This document shows, piece by piece, positions 21,717 to 33,150 of a DNA stretch of 64,000 nucleotides; the first letter of the stretch is position 1; every line of letters starts with the position of its first letter. The notes under the pieces are model-generated. The model searched no databases. It saw nothing but the letters and a program-made list of their open reading frames with translations, and had not been told where the DNA came from. The translations under genes were made by a program, and so were the position numbers. The stretch lies in the NCBI GenBank assembly GCA_928212115.1, contig CAKMRJ010005745.1, forward strand, positions 103,821,392-103,885,391, given 5' to 3'. This stretch comes from Lactuca virosa (taxonomy: Eukaryota; Streptophyta; Magnoliopsida; Asterales; Asteraceae).

Positions 21717-23591
21717 AATCAAGAGGGAAGCACGTCTCGCCAAAGACGTTAAAGAAAGGCATCATTGGAAAGCAATGTGCTTCCATACAAAAAAAAAAAT
21801 CGTTCAGTACCCGCGGCCCGCGTGACTGCCTGCGTATATCACCCCGCGGCCCGCGTGACTGCCCGCGTATATCAGTTAAAACAGGCTCAATCAGGAAGCA
21901 TTGACGCGGCCTAGCCCGTGGCCCGCGTGACCGCCCGCATGATTTCCCGCGGCCCGCGTGACCGCCCGCGTGTAAAAAAAAAATTTTCTTTTCCTCAAGA
22001 TACCATTAATCCAAGACCGTATCCTCCTCCCGATCCCCCGGTTTAGGTACTTTCGGCTCGCCCCAAGCATTGAGGACAATGCTTATTTCTAAGCTTGGGG
22101 TGGGGTATTTCCTTTTTACTTTTAACTTTTAACTTTTTATACATTTTTTTTATAGGTTACATAACATTTTAGTTTTTCAACTTTTAACTTTTTATACATT
22201 TTTTTATAGGTTACATAACATTTTAGTTTTTCAACTAATTTGCGTCAAAAAAAAAGATTTTATTTTCTTCTTTTCCACTTTTTATTTGCATAACATTTAG
22301 CTCAAGGCATTAGCATTCATGCATTTTTGTTATCTGTTTATTCTCACCTCCTTGGATGCCATGGAACAGGTTCAAAGTTATTGTATCATTATTGGTCCAG
22401 GATCTTGTTGCTATCTCACCCATCGAACCGGGACCACTAGCTGCAGTCTGGGATTCCATACTTGGGATCAGATGCTGGTAGCTTAACGGGGTAAGTGATC
22501 ATGGCCAGGTAGTTTTATGAAGAATTATACATACAATACTAACAACTGTAGGATATACTATAGCAATGGATGTTCTTAGCCTTGCGGTCACTACCGCTGA
22601 GAGGATCACACTTGATCATGTTTGAACTGTTAGGATGAAGCACTGGTGCTTGTCCCCGAGTAGAATCCATATCCGGTCTCTTTACATCACCATATCTTTT
22701 TTGCGATTTTATTAGGATTTTAGAGAGTCTTTTAGTCCGCATATGGACATTTTCATTAATTTTGAAAAATTGCAAGTTTGAAAAGGAGCTTACATTACAG
22801 CTTATGCTCCACACATGGTCATTTTCACACTTAGACCATTCAGATCATATTACTACCCTTTCGGTTCCACTTACACACCTTTGGGAGCCAAATTTTGAGT
22901 CAAAGGGTTCTCTTGTTAAAAATTTTCGATTGTTAATACATTACCTTCGATCGAGAAAAAAAAAAGCATAGCATGCAAACTTCTAGCTGCAATTATCCTA
23001 AATAAGTGACCAGTTCAATTATTGAACAAATTTTCCAACATTTTGGTCACCCGACGTTTGATATTCATTTGTATAGGTTTGTTTTATTGTATATAGATCG
23101 AGTTGTTTCTTCGCAAATTGGTGATGTTAGGGAGACTGTTGAGTCGGATACTACGGGAGTTTTGGGCCAACACTAAGTGAACCGATTCCTACAATGGTGT
23201 CCGAGCGATTAAACCCACATTACACATGAGAGTGGCCGAAAGACGTGAGATCAGAGTGTACACTAAAAAGAAGAGCTCCACACGAGCCCATCCAGTTGCT
23301 TTCTCCCTACCACAGATGTTATTCATTATATGTGTGATCCATTGAGGCTGCGACTGACCATCCCTCCTTACTCACCTAGAGGAGTTGTCCTAGCTGTGGT
23401 TTATGGTCCCATTGTCATCGGATGAAAAAGTTGTGAGATAGCATCAAAATCAATTCTGATCATGTTGACTAACGATAAACAGGTTCCATGGTTCTATCCA
23501 TTCTTTTTATTTTTTTTTAGGGTAGTTCATCCCGAGTTCATTTTAGTCTTTTCTTACTTGAGGACAAGTAAGGTTCAAGCTTGGGGTGATT
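21717..23591 (+). other. Non-coding interior of the Athila-type element
   Basis: No pol domain was found. It contains the GC-rich motif cluster at 21811-21972, a two-copy tandem repeat of about 56 bp at roughly 22125-22240 (TTTTAACTTTTTATACATTT...), and a purine-rich stretch (AGCTTGGGGTGATT) just before the 3' LTR that probably serves as polypurine tract. Confidence 0.7.
21811..21972. repeat. GCGGCCCGCGTG motif cluster
   Basis: CGCGGCCCGCGTGAC and close variants recur at least four times, with GCCCGCGTATATC spacers. The same core occurs in both LTRs (19438 and 23942 areas). The GC content contrasts sharply with the AT-rich surroundings. Confidence 0.85.
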
Positions 23592-25110
23592 TGATAGTTC
23601 ATTTTTTATTACTTCTTTTTATAGTTTATTTTAGTTTATTTCATTCATATTTTAGCTAATTCTCATGCACATTTACCTTTTTGTTAGTTTATGACTATTT
23701 CGGGTATTTTCTATTTTTCGTGAGCTTAATTGCAAATTTTTGGAGACTAGAGGAACGGGAATGTTCAGGACTTTTGGGAAACGATTGGTTAAGGAAGGCA
23801 ATGATGAAATTGGGCTAAAATTGAAGAAAAATGGGCTAGAAGCTGATTAGACTCGAAATGGACCAATGGACTAGCTGTGGGAGCCCAAGACATGAGGAAG
23901 CCCAAAATATGTACCCAGGTCACGCGGCCCGCGTGGGAAGACCCGCGGCCCGCGTGAATGATGCTGATGGGGATCCGACTTTTTCACATGTGACTCTATT
24001 ATTGGATGCTTAGTTGGTATCTTTTGGTGGCTTTTTGAATCCGGAAATTGGTCTTTTTGGCTGGAAAATATGTGTACTTTTCATGCCCATCCCTCAAATA
24101 ATTACTCCTCTTGCTATAAAAGGGAGGGAGGACAATGGAAGAAAACACAATACACTACAATCATCAAAGAAGCTAGAGAGAAGTTGAAGGCTTTTTAAAG
24201 TCTTGAAGATTGGTGGAAACTCTTTCCATTCCATATCTAAAGACAATGTTTGGTATCACTAAACTCTTTTCTATTTCTTTTGTTATGGCCATGCTTGGCT
24301 AAATTCTTATTTGGTTGACTTGGATATAATTGCTTTAATGTTTTGGTTATTTTGAAGAACTCCATGAACTTATGTTGAATATCTATGATTATATTTTCTA
24401 TAAAAACTTCCTTTATGTTTATATTTCTCTAGTCATGAATATTGATTTATGAATATTGTTTTGTTGGTTAAATTCTTGACTAAGTAATGGGTCTTCAATT
24501 TAACAAGCAACAATTAGTTTAAATGTTTGTTTTCATTTCATTTAAACTAAGAAAACATTTTCTCCATAGTGGTAATGAAAGCAATAGATTACTCTTTGGA
24601 TTTGGTGACTCTTAAATCCTAATGTTAATTGATTTTGACAAGATTACATGCTTCATTAGTTTTGTGACTTTGATTAAAGAAATGTGCTATGAGCTTCTCT
24701 AGTCATTTTAATACAAAAGAAGAGTTGAGGCAAGTTATGCTTATAAAATTGCTATAGCCAAGTTAGATCATAAACACAAGTATTGCACCTTGGTATTCTC
24801 ATGATTATTTAACCAAATGTTAAAGTAATGAAATTCCAATGTCAACCATCTTTCTCTCATTGATTTTATATCGACTTCTTATTTTTGTTGAATTGTCCAA
24901 TTAATTATAGTTTTATTTTCAAGTAATCCCAAAATATCAAAATCCCCATCTTTTATTCTTATTGTTATTTTACAAGTATTTGTACAACAAAGATTATCAT
25001 AGAGTTATACAATTGAACCATTCCCCGTGGATTCGATCCCTTTACCACTATACACTATTTTAGTGTGTAACATTTAGGGTATTTATTTTTGTTGGCCTCG
25101 ACACCCACCA
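23592..25110 (+). repeat. 3' LTR of the Athila-type element
   Basis: 1519 bp, nearly identical to 19086-20600, ending ACACCCACCA directly before the second AGAGG. Confidence 0.95.
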
Positions 25111-26032
25111 AGAGGTTACCAATATAGTTGGGAATCCCATCTAATATGTTCCCAGAGAGATCAAGAATGTGAAGCTTACTGCTTGTTAATGGGAATAACC
25201 AACGATACATGGATGAGGTCAGATTGTTGTTGTTGAGAATAAGGGTATGAATAGATGAAGAAGAGTTGAGAAATGAAGAAGAATATGGATACATGACCTG
25301 TGAGAGCTCACATCCATCTAAACTTAAAGAAAATAGTTTCCCAAGACGCAAAATCACATCTATCCAATAATTTTGTTTGGCTAGAGAAATCCCATCCATT
25401 TCAAGTGCCTCTAAATGAGAAAGATGAGATAACCACTCTATGTTCCAAACTCTACACTTTCCAAGGGATCCAAGATTAAGCACTTGCAAGTTTGTGAGGT
25501 TTCCAAACTCTAGAGGGATGATACCATAAAGAGAGTTATCCGGAAGGTCAAGGTGCCTTAATTTTGTCAAGGAACCAATGGACCTGGGAATGGTTCCATC
25601 CAAATCATTTGAACCAAGGCGAAGGTACCTTAAACGAATCATGGAACCAATGAAGGTGGGAATGGTTCCATTAAAAGAATTTCCATAAAGATCAAGATGA
25701 TTCAAACTACTTAAATTAAGAAATGAATTGCTAATCTCACCTTCAAGGCCACCGGAGCTAATAATTAGCTCAATGACACGACCTGTTTGGTTGTTGCACG
25801 TGACTCCACTCCATTTACACCATTCTTCTTCTTCAGATCTCCATGTAGAGAGAGTTTCATAGGGGTCTTGGAGGTGATCTTTGAAATCAAGGAGAGCACG
25901 TCTCTCCTTATCGGAACAATTTTTCATAACACCATTATCATATCCTGCTCCTATTGCTACCAATTGGTTGGAAGTTATAGTCTCAAGGCATAGCAAGAGA
26001 AGTGAGAAAATTATAAAAACACAAGGATTCAT
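25111..26032 (-). pseudogene. Receptor-like protein (EIX/Cf type), N-terminal segment
   Basis: Start ATG at 26032. Residues 1 to about 21 form a hydrophobic signal peptide (FIIFSLLLLCLETITS). The N-terminal cap is typical: NCSDKERRALLDFKDHLQDP, then WCKWSGVTCNNQTGRVIEL. LRRs follow (SSLNHLDLYGNSFNGTIP, RLRYLRLGSNDLDGTIP, KLRHLDLPDNSLYGIIP). The segment ends at IPNYIGNL, where the Athila-type element begins. Summing 922 + 594 + 1140 bp from the three segments (one target-duplication copy each) gives 2656, that is 885 codons plus one base, agreeing with a single extra A near the 3' end. Such proteins sense extracellular elicitors and signal through SOBIR1-like partners; the ligand cannot be inferred. 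A TATA box lies 80 bp upstream. Confidence 0.93.
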
Positions 26033-26110
26033 TATGTTAATGCAAATCTTGGTGATATTTTTTTAATTTGTTTTTTGGTAGTGATTCATATTCAAACGCC
26101 CCTCATGAGG

Positions 26111-26120
26111 GCTTATATAG
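26111..26120 (-). promoter_or_regulatory. TATA box of the receptor-like protein gene
   Basis: CTATATAAGC on the minus strand, about 80 bp upstream of the start codon at 26032, at a sensible distance for a short 5' leader. Confidence 0.65.
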
Positions 26121-27439
26121 TCTCAATTGTGAAGACGAAAGATTCAAATCAACAACCTCAAACTGGTGGCCTATTCAAATCAACAATCTCAATTTCGATA
26201 TATAATTTCTATGAAAAAGTAAGATAAATTAAAGATGAATTGAAACAGATTGCCCCAATTTAGACATTCAAAGACTTAGAAGTCTAGGAAATTTGTATTT
26301 ATGAATTATATCTTGCCCCATCTTGAGATAGTTTCGATCCACTAGTTATATGAAATGAGTCCCTAAAAACAAACCGATGAAATCAAATATAGTAGATATA
26401 AATGAGAACAGTGATATGATTGGGTCCAAAAATTTTAATGACTATGAAATGAACTTATCTCACTTCAATTAATTAAATCATAAAGTTGTTAGAACGAAGC
26501 CAAGTTGGTCCATTTCAACTTTGATCCATGGTCCTGTACATTGTTAAAAATAAATTTTTTTTTGTAAAAAGCGGTACACTAGTAGTGATTCTAAAACACG
26601 ACGGTAACAAACTTGCAAATTGCAATATATTTTGAAAAATAATTGAATTAATTCTTTATTAATCAGTCTATATTAAAATGTTTAACATCTTTATTAATTA
26701 CAAAATTAAAGAATGGACGACCACACTTTCTAGACCTCCCTAGCATTGGTACTGTGTTAAACAAATTAATTTTTTCTTTTCACACACAAAACAATATAAA
26801 ATAGCCAACACTAGTACCATTCATTGTCATATATTAATGAATGAATAGTTCAGAAACATACGAACCATAAAAGATGTTTAGTCATATCATTGTCCTTGTA
26901 CAATATAATGTAATGTACTTGGTATAAAAGAATGAAGTGTTTGACTAAATATGTAAAAAGAACAAAATGTTGATACGAGAATGTGATGAGAACAACAAGA
27001 CTTTTAATGAATTGTGTAGCTGGTTGCCATGCTAGTGTAAGAAGAAAGGCTCTAGACAGATTAACCTGATCTGATCTTAAAATCTAAGAGAGGCGTCCAG
27101 AAAAAACAGCTAGATTAGATACATTCTTTTATAGCCAACTAAACATGACCATGAGATCTGTAAGCGCTATAGAGTGGAATATACAATAATAAATCAAACT
27201 AAGAGTCTCACATAGCATCAATTAACCAATTAACATGAGTTATTCTTCATGAATTTCAGAAGATGGCCTCTAATTCAAAGAAAAACATAAAATTTGAGAA
27301 AGATAATACCGATTTTTCGACAAAAGACTTGCTATCAATATTATCAACAGTACGCTTAAATATGGGGCTTTTAGTGTTGATTGCTCTTTGACTGCTTCTG
27401 CTTTGTTTCACAGTTACCGACACCTTTGTACTGTGTAGT
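26121..27439. other. Spacer upstream of the RLP gene
   Basis: AT-rich sequence with no gene recognised. It presumably includes distal promoter of the RLP gene; no specific element could be supported. Confidence 0.6.
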
Positions 27440-27787
27440 TAGGGATGGAAATGGGGAGGGGTTGACCATCCCTGTCCCCATCCTTGAGTGTCTAACCTTG
27501 TCCTCATCCCCATCTTCATCCCCGACGGATGCGGGAATATCAAATCCCATCCCCTTTGCATTTTGGGCTTTTCCCCAGCCCATCCACAATCTATAAACAT
27601 AATAAACTCAACTTACAAAAAAAAAAACCAAGTTTAATAAGCGATCAAAACCAGATGCCATAATCAGATTCTGTTTACATCAATATTACATCAATAATAA
27701 AGTTTAACAAGGATCAAAATGAAAAGTGACGATTTGGTATACAGATCGTCGAACGAAGTGACGATTGACGAACTCTTCGAATTGGGA

Positions 27788-28094
27788 ACATAATTTGATA
27801 TGCGGACTCTATCTCTGATGGTCTAATATAGATCAATTCATTTTACTGGACTTAATTCAAATTCAAATAAATAATCAATATACTATATATACATAATTTG
27901 ATATACGGACTCTATTTCTGATGGTCTAATATAGATCAATTCATTTCAGTGGACTTAATTCAAATTCAATAAATGATCGATATACTATCTATACATAATT
28001 TGATATGCGAACTCTATCTCTGATGGTCTAATATAGATCAATTCATTTTAGTGGACTTAATTCAAATTCAATAAATGATTAATATACTATATAT
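27788..28094. repeat. Three-copy tandem repeat, unit about 102 bp
   Basis: Copies start at about 27788, 27891 and 27993, each beginning ACATAATTTGATATRCG and containing GATGGTCTAATATAGATCAA. The copies are very similar. They lie inside the hAT-like element. Confidence 0.93.
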
Positions 28095-28099
28095 ATATA

Positions 28100-28163
<64 letters not shown>
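28087..28163. repeat. (TA)n microsatellite
   Basis: TA tract with a TTATA break, followed by two copies of ATGAGGATCCCCAGCCCC (28164 and 28199 areas). Confidence 0.95.
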
Positions 28164-28166
<3 letters not shown>

Positions 28167-28417
28167 GAGGATCCCCAGCCCCATCCCCGGTTTTAACATA
28201 ATGAGGATCCCCAGCCCCGTACCCGGTACCCGTTTTGGCGGGGAATACTCGTCCCCGATTGGGGCGGGTCAACCAGGTTCCCCACCAGGCCTGGTGAAAT
28301 TTTTATCCCTAACTGTAGTCGGAATTCAGCGTTTTTCGAGTAAATTACATGGCAGAGTTCAGCTACCCGCCCAACCCACAAACAACATAATGTGGGTTGT
28401 TTAGGCAAGCGTCCCCG

Positions 28418-29187
28418 TGAAACATCCCAAAATACATGCCAAAAATTTCGTTTTTAAATCATTCAAGAAAACCATAATTCAACCATAATCATATAACAAA
28501 AATCATAAATCGTGTGTCTCAAAACATCATATCAAATATTGTATCAAAATCATGTAAAAATATCAGAGTCTGAACATCCCAGGCTAAAACTGTGGTATGT
28601 GACATGCGATCATCCCGAGCCCTTCCCCTTGCCAGTGGAAGTACCTGAAACCAAAACTGAAAACTGTAAGCATGAAGCTTAGTGAGTCTCCCCAACTACC
28701 GCATACCATACACATATCACATAGCATAACTTGGGCCCAGCCCCTGCTACATCGAGTCAAGCTCGGCATCGGCATTCCCAGCATTGGGCCCCGCTCGACA
28801 TCGAACCCTATTCGGCATCGGGCCCCGCCCGGCATCGAGCAGATCTCGGCATACATATGAACATATCAACTAACATATAACATAAGCACATAATATTAAC
28901 ATGTAAACATTCCTCAGGCCCCGCCCGACATCAGACCGAGATCCGGAAGCATACTAACATTCCTCGGGAACCGCCCCGCCATCCGACCAAAGTCCGAAAC
29001 ATACTATCATAACATATCAACTAGACATTCCTCGGGCTTGCCCCGACATCGGACCTAAGTCCGGAACACATAACACATAACAAACACATGCAAGAATCAC
29101 AAAAGACATCAAGCATACAAGCATTTCCTTGGGACCGCCCCGATATCGGATCGAGATCCGGAAAATCATATAAATTTACATCGGGCC
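28418..29187 (-). repeat. Truncated LTR of gypsy element G2 (left)
   Basis: Starts TGAAACATCCC and contains repeated CCGCCCCGACATCGGA-type units (near 28918, 28970, 29035, 29130). The last 75 bp are very similar to 50098-50160, which lies at the other end of G2. It is cut at 29187 by the long-LTR element. The segment AAGCTTAGTGAGT resembles the Tekay LTR at 11687, suggesting a related family. Confidence 0.7.
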
Positions 29188-31401
29188 TGTGACAACCATC
29201 AAATTTCGGTCAAGTCAAAGTCAAACAAAGTCAACTAGTCAAACCGGTCAACTCCATTAACCCTTGTATGATAGGGTTTACGTTATGTAATCACTGTACA
29301 ATTCGCTATTTTAATGAGAAAACATCATTTGGAAAGTTCATGTGTTTGATTTTCCTTAGCCTTAACAGTGCTAAACAATGAACCAAAGCGATAAAACACT
29401 ATTGCACAATCATCGGGATTGTGTAGGACACTAAATCATGGCTTAACGGGGTCTATGGACCTTGCGTTGCGAAGCCGGACACTCAAAAAGATCACAAACG
29501 AAACCTCTCGCAATCTCATTCAAACCCTACTCAAGATTACTTGACGCTGATAGGATCAAAACTCATACACTACGATATAAATTGACGTTAATAGCAACAT
29601 AGTATAGTACAACGTTATAACTATAATCAAATTAAATTATGATACCATATTAAAATCAAATCAAAGTATAATGCTCTAATTAAATTTAAAAGAATCAAAC
29701 TTGAATGCTATAATTAAACTTCAAATCAAAGTAGATTGTTATAATCAAATAATAACTCATCTTTTATAAAACTTCATTTTTATAAACTTTACATTAAATT
29801 TATAAAACTCTTATATTAATTATGTAAAAGATGCTTGTGTTAGTGGGAAATTATGAAGACCACCAAAAGCAAAAAGATTATTCCCATGGTCTCCCACTCA
29901 CACCTCCCATCCACTTTCCTTTCATTTTTCTCCCAACACATTATTCTCTTCACCACTTAAACCTTCTCTATTCTTTCTCTCACTCTCAATCTCGAAATTC
30001 ATCCAAGAAATACTCATATTCCAGCCAAGAACAATCTATTATACTCAAATCTTCATCCCTCTTGAAGCATTCATCAAGGTATGTTGTTAAAAGTTTCAAA
30101 TTCATACAAGAAACAAATTAAATCCACCAAAATATCTAAAACTCATTTTATGCATAAACCTGATTTTTCCCAGAATCCCATCAATAAAATAAGAAGTTCT
30201 GGAAATTTTCAGAAAATAACTTATTTTTATTGAATTACTATAATTATTTCAATAAAGTAGGGCAATAATTCACATAAAATACTTTTTGCATTCAATAAAT
30301 TCTGAGAAAATTCTGGGATGACCAATATATTGATTAAACATAATTTATGAAGTTTCATGCATTTATATTACTGTTTACTATTATTTATGATTTTATTGAT
30401 TAATTAATAATGAAATATATAAAAAATACTTCCCATAGTCACAAATATCTGAAACTTATACACGGAGCTCTACATCATGTTATAAAACTATGGTTAATTT
30501 TACAGATTTTTTGAGAATCATTTACTATTTTTCCCGAATTTTGTGTTGTTTAATCATTAAAATATTAAATAAATACTAAAACAGTTCAGAAAAATATACA
30601 AATTTTACAGTAATTCATATTGTATGCAATAATGATTTCCTAATAATTTCATAATTTTTCAATACTGTTTACTATTTAAAACTATTTTCCTAAGTATTTA
30701 GCATGTAAAAATGCATTTTAATGATTATTTCATATAAATAATTGTTAAAATCTGTAAATACTTATAATTGGGCAAGTTATTATTTTAATAAGAAATTATT
30801 AAAATCTGGCCTAAATTGAAAATATAAATTAATTATGCAAAGTAAGTAATTCAATTTAAAATTCATTTAACAAATAAATACCTTAATATTATAATCAAAA
30901 TGAATTATTGTTAATTCATCTAATATAAGAATATGTGTCTAATTATTTGTATTAATACTCCATTCTCGTTTAGCAGTTCCTAAACCAAAACTATTAATTA
31001 TATTAGGTTCTACGCCATTTTGACCCGAATCGTCTATCGTACGACACACGCATTTCGTTTTGGGACTAACGTGAGTAATCTACCCCATATTTTATAATTT
31101 TCAATACTTTTGGGGTGTATCATGTGGTTCTAATATGTTCCAACTTCATTTTATTGTTTTATCACAATTGAGACATTGTTGGGACATTTATACGTGAGTC
31201 ATTAATTGTATAACTATTGTTTGTTTACGCTACATGTACTTGTAGTGCATTATCATTTTTAGTCTAATCTCCATGACTATGCCCGTATTCTTGAGGTACG
31301 TTATGGACAATAATAGCGCTATTGGGTTGACCACCCCGCCTTGGGACGCTAAGGTGATTGATCGCACGTGGTTGAGTGTGTATGATGATTAGATGCTCCA
31401 T

Positions 31402-31483
<82 letters not shown>

Positions 31484-31910
31484 GGGTGAGGACTTATTGT
31501 TGTTGTTATCATTTGTTAATCAATTTTTGATTTATAAACCGTTATCTCAAATACAATTGTTTGCCGACTTCAAAAGAAAACAAATTTCAAATTATAAATG
31601 TTTCAACTTCACAACTTTCTCTACTAAAATTAGATTACTCACCAACTCTCGTAGTTGACCTGTTTTTACCCATGATGCAGATTTGAAGAATGAAGTTGAT
31701 GAAAAATAGGTTGTGCCTTAGAAATCCACAAGACTATTTAAATTTGATGTAATAAATGTTGTTCGTATTTGGATTTGTATTTGTATGTTGTGGATCTTGT
31801 TTGCATACTTAGTACTTAATTGAATCTAATCATATTATAACATAGTTGTCATGAGACTTTGAACAATATATCACGCCTCGATCGATTCCGACAAGGATCG
31901 GGGTGTGACA
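29188..31910 (+). repeat. Left LTR of the long-LTR element (2723 bp)
   Basis: TGTGACAACC...GGGGTGTGACA. Contains a long (TA)n tract (31404-31484). The 96-codon open frame at 29831-30121, identical in the other LTR, looks like AT-rich LTR sequence and not a gene. Confidence 0.93.
31404..31484. repeat. (TA)n tract in the left LTR, expanded copy
   Basis: About 80 bp of TA. The equivalent place in the right LTR (about 38544-38590) has only about 45 bp with interruptions. Confidence 0.95.
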
Positions 31911-32560
31911 GATTGGTATCAGAGCCCTTGACTATAGGGAATTAGGTTAATTGCCTTGACCTAGTCTATAGCCTCTAGGGTCCTCTCGTATGCTAGTTTA
32001 TAAAATGCACACACAACTGCATGCAATTCGCACTTAGAAAATCCTAGGAATACCTTTGTGTGTTAATTGCTCCCTTATGTGCATACGTATTACTCCTGAC
32101 ACTTATATGTGTGCATACACTTGTGAATATTCTCCACTTTCTCTGAAAATCACACACATACTCAAGTTGTTTACAAAATGTATATACATATATGTATTCC
32201 TTAGAGCTCATAGGAAATTCAAAGTCATCCACTCTAGTTGGGTAGGATCATAGTAATGGACGCGTAGTAACTGGAAGGGGGAGGTGCCGGTAGCCCGAAA
32301 GTCCTGACTAGGTAAGCATTCGTATACATCCCAATCAACCGAGGGACCAGTTTGCTTATCCGGGGACCAAAGGCGAGAGTTCCCAAACCTATAGGCCAAA
32401 ACGCGCCATTCACATTACTTTTGAGCCATCAAAATACCCGACCTTATCAAACGTATCCGAAAGGATACACTCCAAAATGGCCAACTCATTGGACTATTAA
32501 GTTCCCTAATGGGCCTAGAAGTGGGAAAGAAATGTGAAAACTTAGTTTTGTGGGGGCCCA
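31911..32560 (+). other. Primer-binding site and leader of the long-LTR element
   Basis: TGGTATCAGAGCCC at 31914 (tRNA-iMet complement) three bases after the LTR, then about 630 bp of non-coding leader shared almost base for base with 39018-39667. The sequence from 32561 to 33150 holds no recognised gene. Confidence 0.85.
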
Positions 32561-33150
32561 CGCAAGTGCTACATGTTTCACATTTAGTAACCATGGAAAG
32601 CCCAAAAGGTGCCCAACACTCCTAACCATGGCCCAAAAAGTGTTTTACAATTATTTTACCCAACAATGTCTAAAAAAAAAACTTTATTTCCCTAATCAAT
32701 TTACAAATAACTCACAAGTCCATATGCGTGTTTCTCATAGTTGACATGTTCCTTGTTTGGTTGTGGACTTAGGGTAGACTCATTAGGATCAACAGTCTAA
32801 TAAAATTTTAATTACACATAACTGGGGGCATGTCGAGTGAATCTTAGGAGTGGATCAGACATGGAACAAATCACAAGATTATAATCAAGTTATTCCTACT
32901 AAATTCATAAGTCTATTTATATAGACCTCTGGTATAGAGTCGTCAGCGTAGTCGTGTCGGCAATCTAGAATATAGCTAAATACATAATACAAACTATAAT
33001 ACCCAAATTATACAAAATTTTCTGCATAAAAAAATCAATAGACAAACACAATGAAACTAAAAAGGGTATCAATCTATCAAGAGAAAAACACATACAATGT
33101 AGATTAAAATCCACTAATTATAACAAAATGGCTAAAAGAAAAGGTAAGGA

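Larger units (their letters stand above)
19086..25110 (+). mobile_element. Athila-type non-autonomous LTR retrotransposon (6.0 kb)
   Basis: Paired LTRs (19086-20600 and 23592-25110) with TG...CA ends and a perfect target duplication AGAGG (19081-19085, 25111-25115). The primer-binding site matches tRNA-Asp, as in the Athila lineage. The interior encodes only the C-terminal half of an Athila-like gag; no protease, RT, integrase or envelope-like frame is present. By eye the LTRs differ at roughly 15-20 positions over 1.5 kb, so the insertion is recent. It lies in the antisense orientation within the RLP coding sequence. Confidence 0.93.
27440..28311. mobile_element. hAT-like non-autonomous element (872 bp)
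   Basis: Ends TAGGGATGGAAAT and, inverted, TTTTTATCCCTA. The right flank ACTGTAGT matches the left flank ACTGTGTAGT except for an inserted GT, consistent with an 8-bp duplication later altered. As in the element at 17948, GC-skewed blocks (ATCCCCATCCCC-type) lie near the ends and AT-rich sequence in the centre. No transposase. Confidence 0.75.

Noticed and set aside
29831..30121. 96-codon frame identical at 36972-37262
   Set aside because: Lies inside both LTRs of one element and is identical because the LTRs are; composition is AT-rich with no domain.
31914..31927. tRNA-like sequence TGGTATCAGAGCCC (also at 11456, 39021, 42022, 51136 and 54992)
   Set aside because: These are primer-binding sites next to LTRs, not tRNA genes; no cloverleaf is present.
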